The position numbers and the translations under genes are program-made. The notes beneath the pieces were generated by a model, which saw only the letters and a program-made list of their open reading frames with translations, did no database searches and had not been told where the DNA came from. A DNA stretch of 64,000 nt from Tsukamurella pseudospumae (lineage in GTDB: Bacteria; Actinomycetota; Actinomycetes; Mycobacteriales; Mycobacteriaceae): assembly GCF_001575205.1 (NCBI RefSeq), contig NZ_LSRE01000001.1, positions 248,001 through 312,000 of the forward strand, written 5' to 3'. Of this stretch, positions 57,098 to 64,000 are shown piece after piece; position 1 is the first letter of the stretch; each line of letters starts with the position of its first letter.

Positions 57098-58493
57098 TCT
57101 TCGCTCCTTCGGGATCGGTGACGCCATCGGCGACGGTCACCGCGTCGGCGCGCGGCGGGAACGCCGCGGTGCCGTGACCGGGGTGTGCACGGACGTCATC
57201 GGGATCGTCGACGACCAGCGTGCCCTCGAGGACCGCCTTCATCTTCTCGGTGTCGAGGAGGCCCTCCCAGCGCGCGATCACGAAGGTCGCGAGACAGTTC
57301 CCCAGGAGGTTCGTCGCGACGCGCATGGAATCCATCAGACGGTCCGCACCGAGCAGCAGCGCCACCGCCGCGACCGGGAATGCTCCGACGGCTGCGGCGG
57401 TCGCCGACAACGCGACGAACGCCGAACCCGGAACGCCGGCCATCCCCTTGGAGCTGAGGATCAGGATTCCCATGATCGCGATCTGCTGCCCCACACTGAG
57501 ATCCGCGCCGACGGCCTGGGCGAGGAACATCATCGACAGCGACAGGTAGATCGCGGCGCCGTCGAGGTTGAACGAGTAGCCGGTCGGGATCACCAGGCCG
57601 ACGACCGAGCGGTCGCAGCCGGCGGCGTCGAGCTTCTTGATCACAGACGGCATCACGGCCTCGGACGAGCCGGTGCCGAGCGCGAGCATGAACTCCTCGC
57701 GGCAGTACTTGAGGAACTTCCACGTACTCACGCCGGTGATGAGCCGCACCGCGACGGAGAGGATGAGGATGAACACGATCGCCGCGCCGTAGCAGGCCAC
57801 GACCAGCATGCCGAACGACGCCAGCGAACTCGCGCCGTAGTTGCCCACTGTGAACGCCATCGCGCCGAAGGCGCCGATCGGGGCCAGGTACATGATGTAG
57901 CTGACGATGCGGAAGATCACGTGCATCGCCTGATCGATCACCTCGAGCAGGATCGGCTGCACCTTCTCGCTGATCGCGGCCAGGGCGACACCGAAGAGTA
58001 CTGCGAACAGGAGCACCTGCAGCAGGTTGTTCTTCGCGAACGCGTCGACGACCGACGTCGGAATGATGTTCATGACGAAGTCGACGCCGCCGGGCAGCTT
58101 CTCACCGTGCGTCTGCGCATCGATGGCGCTCGCATCGAGCGTCGCCGGGTCGATGTGCAGTCCGGCACCGGGCCGCACCACGTTGCCTACGAGCAGGCCC
58201 AACGCGAGCGCGAAGGTCGTGCACACCGTGAACCAGAGCAGCGCCTTCGCGCCGATCTTGCCGAGGGCCGCCATGCTGCCGACCTTCGCGATACCCGTCA
58301 CCACGACGAGGAAGATCAGCGGCGAGACGAGCATCTTGATGAGCTTGATGAAGCCCTGGCCCAGCGGAGCCAGGTGGTGGGAGAAGTCCGGGAAGAAGAT
58401 GCCGGTGCTGATGCCCGCGGCGATGCCGATGAGCACCTGCACGAACAACGATCTGTACCAGGGCTTCTTGGTCGGCGCAGCAGTCGTGCTCAT
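57090..58493 (-). CDS. Dicarboxylate/amino-acid:cation symporter (DAACS, GltP/DctA type)
   Basis: 467 residues. Eight membrane helices plus two re-entrant hairpins: the Ser-rich hairpin motif LGTGSSEAVMPSVIKKL and the NMDGT-like YSFNLDGAAIYLS are intact. Start at ATG 58493, preceded by AAGGGAACG; the ORF could extend to 58517. Likely substrates are C4-dicarboxylates or glutamate/aspartate. Its place inside the purine cluster is unusual; it might import ureido- or oxalurate-like carboxylates or recycle malate/glutamate. Confidence 0.88.
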   Translation of the reverse strand: MSTTAAPTKKPWYRSLFVQVLIGIAAGISTGIFFPDFSHHLAPLGQGFIKLIKMLVSPLIFLVVVTGIAKVGSMAALGKIGAKALLWFTVCTTFALALGLLVGNVVRPGAGLHIDPATLDASAIDAQTHGEKLPGGVDFVMNIIPTSVVDAFAKNNLLQVLLFAVLFGVALAAISEKVQPILLEVIDQAMHVIFRIVSYIMYLAPIGAFGAMAFTVGNYGASSLASFGMLVVACYGAAIVFILILSVAVRLITGVSTWKFLKYCREEFMLALGTGSSEAVMPSVIKKLDAAGCDRSVVGLVIPTGYSFNLDGAAIYLSLSMMFLAQAVGADLSVGQQIAIMGILILSSKGMAGVPGSAFVALSATAAAVGAFPVAAVALLLGADRLMDSMRVATNLLGNCLATFVIARWEGLLDTEKMKAVLEGTLVVDDPDDVRAHPGHGTAAFPPRADAVTVADGVTDPEGAKNV

Positions 58494-58527
58494 GGTCGTT
58501 CCCTTCGTGTCGGGCATGGGGTCTGTG

Positions 58528-59250
58528 TCAACTCTGAATCGGCCAGCCGGTCACGACCTTCGGTCGCGGGGTGGCGTACGTCCGGACCTTCGAGGTGCGC
58601 AGTCCCATGCGGACCAACCCCTCCGCGATCGTGACGGCCGAGCGGACACCGTCGACGATGGGGACTCCCGTTGCGGCCGACACCTTCTCCTCGAGCTCGG
58701 CCATGCCTCCGCAGCCGAGGCAGATGACCTCGGCGTGGTCGCGCTCGACCGCCTCGCGGGCCTGGGAGACGATCGCCTCGACGGCGCGCTCGGGCTCGGA
58801 CTCGAGTTCGAGCACGCCGAGACCCGAGGCCCGGACCGAGGCGCACCGTGCGTCGAGACCGGCCAGCTTGAGCCGGTCCTCGATGAGCGGGACGGTGCGG
58901 TCGAGGGTGGTGACCACGGAGTACTTGTGCCCCAGGTACATCGCGGTCGACGCCGCGGCCTCGGTGATGTCGACGACCGGAACCTCGAGCAGCTCCTGCA
59001 GGCCCTCGCGGCCGTGCTCGCCGTAGCCCGCCTGAATGACGGCGTCGTACGGGCCCTCGTACCGGGTGATCGCATCCATGACGGCGATCGCCGCGAGGTA
59101 GGACTCGAAGTTCCCTTCGCAGGAGTCCGCGCCGAATCGCGGTGTGATGCCGATGATCTCGGTCCCCGGGGACGCGGCGGACCGGGCGGATTCCGCGATG
59201 GCCGCGGTCATGGACTCGGTGGTGTTGACGTTGGCGACGAGAATGCGCAT
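58528..59250 (-). CDS. Asp/Glu/hydantoin racemase-family protein lacking the first catalytic Cys
   Basis: 240 residues. The superfamily fold is clear: NVNTTESMT at the N-terminus, YDAVIQAGYGEHGREG at residues 68-83, and ICLGCGGMAELEE with Cys180. In allantoin and hydantoin racemases the first site carries a Cys (ACF.D-type motif); here it is Gly75. One-Cys members with Gly at this place include arylmalonate decarboxylase. In context (allantoin permease next door) allantoin racemase is the usual label, but the residue change argues for a different reaction such as decarboxylation. Start ATG 59250 after TAGGAGCACC. Confidence 0.85.
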   Translation of the reverse strand: MRILVANVNTTESMTAAIAESARSAASPGTEIIGITPRFGADSCEGNFESYLAAIAVMDAITRYEGPYDAVIQAGYGEHGREGLQELLEVPVVDITEAAASTAMYLGHKYSVVTTLDRTVPLIEDRLKLAGLDARCASVRASGLGVLELESEPERAVEAIVSQAREAVERDHAEVICLGCGGMAELEEKVSAATGVPIVDGVRSAVTIAEGLVRMGLRTSKVRTYATPRPKVVTGWPIQS

Positions 59251-59261
59251 GGCGGGTGCTC

Positions 59262-60806
59262 CTAGTGCTTGCTGGGAACGGCGATCGGCTCGCCGGAGAC
59301 GTCGACGAACGGGCCCTCGCGGTCGGCCACGAGCAGGTAGACGATCGCGCCGAGCGCGGCTCCGATGAACCACGAGTAGTTCGAGACGACGTGGAACGCG
59401 GGAACGAATGCCATGAGGAGCGCCGCACCGGCGGTGGGGATCAGGGCGATCACGGCGCGCGGGTTGACGCCGCCGCGGTAGTAGTACGGCGCGTCGGGCA
59501 GGTCGCAGTACAGGTCCGGCACGTTAACCTTGGACTTGCGGATCAGCCAGTAGTCGGCCATGACGATGCCGAAGAGCGGGCCCAGAAGAGCGCCGAGGCC
59601 GCCCAGGAAGTAGGTGATCACCGCGGGCGAGTCGTAGAGGTTCCACGGCAGGATGACGATGCCGATGACTCCGGAGATGAGGCCGGCGCGCCGGAAGTTC
59701 AGCTGCTTCGGGAAGAGGTTGTTGAGCGCGTAGATCGGCGCGACGAAGTTCGCCATGAGATTGACCGCGACGGTCAGCACGAGCAGCGCCAGGCACGCGA
59801 GGACCAGCAGCAGCGTGTTCGGGACGGTCTTGACGATGTCCGCCGGCGACTCGATGACCTGGCCGTTGATCTTGAACTGCGCCCCGGCGAGGGTGATCAC
59901 GATGCCACCGAAGAGCAGCATGTTGAGGGGGATGCCGAAGAAGTTGCCGCGCACGATGGACTTCTTGGACTTCGCATTACGGGTGAAGTCGCAGAAGTTG
60001 AGGACGAAGGTGCCGTAGATGGCGACCCACAGGCTCGCGCCACCGACGATCTGCAGCCACATGTCGAGGCCGGTCTTCGACTCGGGCGTGGTCCACGCGA
60101 TCGACCAGCCCGCCTTGCCGAACATCCAGATGGCCAGGGCCGCCATCGTGATGAGGATTACGGGGCCGGCGAAGGCCTCGTATTTGCGGATCATCTCCAT
60201 GCCGTAGCTCACGATCACCAACTGGATCACCCAGAGCACGACGAATGCGATCCACCCCAGTGTCGAGAGACCGAGGAAGCGGTTGTGATCGAGCGTGTCG
60301 GCGCTCGGAATCACGGCGACGATCATGATGCGCAGGACGACCGACGCGAGATAGGTCTGGATGCCGAACCAGGCGATCGCGACGACTCCGCGGATGAGCG
60401 CGGGTATCTGCGCGCCGCGGATGCCGAAGGAGATGCGGCTCATGACCGGGAAGGGCACACCCGTCTTCTCGCCCATGAACCCGGACAGATTCAGCAGGAG
60501 GAAGAGGAACACGCCGCCGAGGCCGAGCGCGAGGAGGATCTGCCATCCTCCGAGGCCGAGCGCGAACAGGCCGATCGCGAAGGCGTAGTTCCCGAGGCTG
60601 TGCACGTCGTTCGCCCACAGGGTGAAGATGTTGTAGCCACCCCAGGTACGACCGGTACGTTTCGTGGGAGCGAGATCCCGGTTGTAGAGGCCGTCGCTGA
60701 GCCGGTTCAGCGCGTCCACGTCCGGGAGGTCGGTGACCGCGGCGTCCCCGAGTCGGATCGGATTCGCCTCCGGCGCGCCTGCGCGGGGGGTGAGTTCTTC
60801 TGTCAT
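59262..60806 (-). CDS. NCS1-family allantoin/cytosine-type permease (PucI-like)
   Basis: 514 residues, 12 membrane helices. Opens with the family N-terminus NRDLAPTKRTGRTWGGYNIFTLWANDVHS, where helix 1 (NIFTLWANDVH) carries substrate and sodium ligands in Mhp1/PucI; GVPFPVMSRISFGIRGA and NFCDFTRNAKSKKSI are further marks. Closest to allantoin permeases in context, divergent from allantoinase. The operator and promoter lie in its leader. Followed by the racemase-family gene 11 bases downstream, so the two are co-transcribed. Confidence 0.9.
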   Translation of the reverse strand: MTEELTPRAGAPEANPIRLGDAAVTDLPDVDALNRLSDGLYNRDLAPTKRTGRTWGGYNIFTLWANDVHSLGNYAFAIGLFALGLGGWQILLALGLGGVFLFLLLNLSGFMGEKTGVPFPVMSRISFGIRGAQIPALIRGVVAIAWFGIQTYLASVVLRIMIVAVIPSADTLDHNRFLGLSTLGWIAFVVLWVIQLVIVSYGMEMIRKYEAFAGPVILITMAALAIWMFGKAGWSIAWTTPESKTGLDMWLQIVGGASLWVAIYGTFVLNFCDFTRNAKSKKSIVRGNFFGIPLNMLLFGGIVITLAGAQFKINGQVIESPADIVKTVPNTLLLVLACLALLVLTVAVNLMANFVAPIYALNNLFPKQLNFRRAGLISGVIGIVILPWNLYDSPAVITYFLGGLGALLGPLFGIVMADYWLIRKSKVNVPDLYCDLPDAPYYYRGGVNPRAVIALIPTAGAALLMAFVPAFHVVSNYSWFIGAALGAIVYLLVADREGPFVDVSGEPIAVPSKH

Positions 60807-60845
60807 GCTGGGCCTTCGTTCCTGCTGGCTGACCGCTCGAATTCA

Positions 60846-60860
60846 TTCCGTTGTGCGGAA
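60846..60860. promoter_or_regulatory. Purine-island operator, NCS1 permease promoter
   Basis: TTCCG-TTGTG-CGGAA, perfect arms. On the minus strand it begins 52 bases after the start of the -35 box, just past the expected transcript start. Confidence 0.75.
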
Positions 60861-60882
60861 CTGTTCTTCCACTGGTAGCGAT

Positions 60883-60912
60883 AAGTAAGACCTATACCAG
60901 CGGCTCTGTCAA
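60883..60912 (-). promoter_or_regulatory. Promoter of the NCS1 permease operon
   Basis: Minus-strand TTGACA (60912-60907), a perfect -35 box, followed at about 18 bases by TTACTT as a weak -10. Drives NCS1 permease, racemase-family gene and perhaps the symporter and phosphorylase genes. Confidence 0.55.
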
Positions 60913-60963
60913 GAGGGATGTCGCATGTCGGAATAAGATCCTCACACGGCGGAAACTTGGATC

Positions 60964-60993
60964 TTGACTAGTGGCGCAGGTCACACCTAGTGT
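60964..60993 (+). promoter_or_regulatory. Promoter of allantoinase
   Basis: TTGACT (60964-60969), 18 bases, TAGTGT (60988-60993). The -10 lies inside a CACAC-CTA-GTGTG dyad (60982-60994) that could be a second regulator site. Confidence 0.6.
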
Positions 60994-61014
60994 GGCCCCA
61001 GGATCGAGACGAAA

Positions 61015-61029
61015 TTCCGCGACACGGAA
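61015..61029. promoter_or_regulatory. Purine-island operator, allantoinase promoter
   Basis: TTCCG-CGACA-CGGAA; the dyad extends to AAATTCCG/CGGAATTT (8-bp arms). It begins 51 bases after the start of the -35 box and about 23 bases before the allantoinase start codon. Confidence 0.78.
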
Positions 61030-61051
61030 TTTCCAGCGAAGGAGAACCTGC

Positions 61052-62401
61052 ATGAGCACGGACAGTGCCGAGTACGACCTGGTGGTCCGCGGCCGCCGCA
61101 TCGTGACCACCGCCGGGACGGTCGCCCGCGAGGTCGGGATCCGCGACGGCCGCGTCGTCGCCATCGAGCCGCTCGGAAACGGCCTCACGGGCCGGGAGGT
61201 CATCGAACTGCGCGACGACCAGGTGATGATCCCCGGACTCGTCGACACCCATGTGCACGTGAACGAGCCCGGTCGTACCGACTGGGAGGGCTTCGAGTCC
61301 GCGACCAAGGCAGCCGCCGCCGGTGGCGTCACCACCCTCGTCGACATGCCGCTCAACTCGATCCCGCCCACCGTCGACCGCGAGGCCCTGCGCCTCAAGC
61401 GCGAGGTGGCCGGGCCCAAGGCCCACATCGACGTGGGCTTCTGGGGCGGTGCCGTGCCGGGCAACAAGGACCAGCTGCGCGGCCTGCACGACGACGGCGT
61501 GTTCGGCTTCAAGTGCTTCCTGCTGCACTCGGGCGTCGACGAGTTCCCGGCGCTCACGGTGGACGAGATGCAGGAGGACATGGCCGAACTGGCCACCTTC
61601 GACTCCCTGATGATCGTGCACGCGGAGGACGCGTGCTCGATCGACCACGCCCCCGAGCCCACCGGAGCCGAGTACGCGGGCTTCCTCGCCTCCCGCCCGC
61701 GCGGGGCCGAGAACAAGGCGATCGCCGACGTGATCGAGCGCGCCCGTTGGACCGGCGCCCGCGCGCACGTGCTGCACCTGTCCTCGTCGGACGCACTGCC
61801 GATGATCGCGAGCGCGCGGCGCGACGGGGTCAAGCTCACCGTCGAGACCTGCCCGCACTACCTCACGCTGCTGGCGGAGGAGATCCCCAACGGCGCGACG
61901 GCGTTCAAGTGCTGCCCGCCGATCCGCGAGGCGTCGAACCGCGAGCTGCTGTGGGAGGGACTGCAGAACGGCACGATCGACTGCATCGTCTCCGACCACT
62001 CCCCCTCGACGATCGACCTCAAGGACGTCGAGAACGGCGACTTCGGTGTCGCGTGGGGCGGCGTCGCCTCGCTGCAGCTCGGTCTGTCCCTGATCTGGAC
62101 CGAGGCCAAGCGCCGCGGTATCGGCCTCGAGCAGGTGCTCGAGTGGATGTCCGCGAACCCCGCCAAGCTGGCCGGCATGACGCGCAAGGGCCGGATCGCC
62201 CTGGGCTTCGACGCGGACTTCGCGATCTTCGAGCCCGAGGCCGCGCAGGTCGTGGACGTCCACCACCTGCATCACAAGAACGCCATCTCGCCGTACGACG
62301 GCAAGGCTCTCGCCGGCGTCGTGAAGGACACGTGGCTGCGCGGACAGAAGGTCGACTTCGAGACCCCGCACGGCAACCTGATCCGGCGCGGCGAGGCCTA
62401 G
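61052..62401 (+). CDS. allB: Allantoinase
   Basis: 449 residues, cyclic amidohydrolase. Metal ligands VDTHVHVNEPG near residue 62, the carbamylated lysine in GFKCFLLHSGVDEFP near residue 150, ETCPHYLT and the catalytic Asp in VSDHSPS near residue 315. HVHVNEPGRTDWEGF is the allantoinase rather than dihydropyrimidinase form. Opens the allantoin ring to allantoate. ATG 61052 with GAAGGAGA upstream; longer frame upstream crosses the promoter and operator. Confidence 0.93.
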   Translation: MSTDSAEYDLVVRGRRIVTTAGTVAREVGIRDGRVVAIEPLGNGLTGREVIELRDDQVMIPGLVDTHVHVNEPGRTDWEGFESATKAAAAGGVTTLVDMPLNSIPPTVDREALRLKREVAGPKAHIDVGFWGGAVPGNKDQLRGLHDDGVFGFKCFLLHSGVDEFPALTVDEMQEDMAELATFDSLMIVHAEDACSIDHAPEPTGAEYAGFLASRPRGAENKAIADVIERARWTGARAHVLHLSSSDALPMIASARRDGVKLTVETCPHYLTLLAEEIPNGATAFKCCPPIREASNRELLWEGLQNGTIDCIVSDHSPSTIDLKDVENGDFGVAWGGVASLQLGLSLIWTEAKRRGIGLEQVLEWMSANPAKLAGMTRKGRIALGFDADFAIFEPEAAQVVDVHHLHHKNAISPYDGKALAGVVKDTWLRGQKVDFETPHGNLIRRGEA

Positions 62402-62413
62402 TAGGCCGACGCG

Positions 62414-62448
62414 TCCCGGGGCCGGCGGCGCACCGTCTGCCCCCGGGA
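62414..62448. terminator. Hairpin between convergent allB and hisB
   Basis: TCCCGGGG (62414-62421) and CCCCGGGA (62441-62448) pair perfectly around a 19-base loop in the 55-bp gap between the two stop codons. A second small dyad GGCCT-AGT-AGGCC overlaps the allB stop. Plausible bidirectional terminator. Confidence 0.6.
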
Positions 62449-62456
62449 ACGTGGGG

Positions 62457-64000
<1,544 letters not shown>

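Overview
The window is high-GC, densely packed DNA with many GTG starts and 1-8 base gene overlaps. Its gene orders match those of mycolic-acid actinobacteria (order Mycobacteriales). Signs of this are a his/imp/bcpB/trp block as in Mycobacterium, an ABC-F protein like mycobacterial Rv1473, and a PriA-type HisA. A Tsukamurella/Gordonia/Dietzia-like chromosome is my best guess; the genus cannot be fixed from the sequence alone.

Region 1 (1-17.8 kb) is a defence island. A type I BREX operon lies on the minus strand in canonical order brxA-brxB-brxC-pglX-pglZ-brxL, with brxL cut by the window edge. A small Xre regulator (11.6 kb, plus strand) is divergent from brxA, and a perfect 14-bp palindrome lies between them. 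Next, on the plus strand, is a three-gene MukBEF-like condensin set of the Wadjet/MksBEF kind (jetA-jetB-jetC). The expected fourth gene, jetD, is not there; a 22-bp-arm inverted repeat sits directly after jetC instead.

Region 2 (17.8-27.9 kb) is mixed accessory content. It holds a PIG-L deacetylase, a TetR regulator with its own palindromic operators plus a glycosyltransferase, a secreted Thr-rich protein with prealbumin-like domains plus a class F-type sortase lipoprotein, an SDR, a VIT/CCC1 transporter, an ABC-F protein and two paralogous membrane diguanylate cyclases.

Region 3 (27.9-64 kb, minus strand) is an ancestral his-trp supra-operon broken by two insertions. Read in transcription order it is hisC-hisB // hisH-(small TM protein)-hisA(priA)-impA-hisF-hisI-[bcpB opposite]-trpE-(TM protein)-trpC // trpB-trpA. 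The gap between trpC and trpB (30.0-36.7 kb) holds an amino-acid ABC importer operon and an aminosugar module (GntR repressor, MFS sugar porter, NagK-like kinase) with two DasR-type operators. The gap between hisB and hisH (44.0-62.4 kb) holds a purine/allantoin catabolism island: IclR regulator, NCS2 purine permease, xanthine dehydrogenase XdhABC, guanine deaminase, an HpcH/HpaI-like lyase, AllE, an MTA/purine-nucleoside phosphorylase, a dicarboxylate symporter, an Asp/Glu-racemase-family protein, an NCS1 allantoin-type permease and allantoinase.

The strongest regulatory signal is the inverted repeat TTCCG-N5-CGGAA. It occurs perfectly upstream of three purine genes (NCS2 permease, NCS1 permease, allantoinase), each time about 50 bases downstream of the start of a good -35 box, with degenerate copies at other promoters of the island. 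The cluster's IclR protein is the obvious candidate reader. Together the island would import purines and allantoin, deaminate and oxidise guanine and xanthine, open allantoin and process ureidoglycine. Uricase, HIU hydrolase, OHCU decarboxylase and the allantoate-cleaving step are not in the window.
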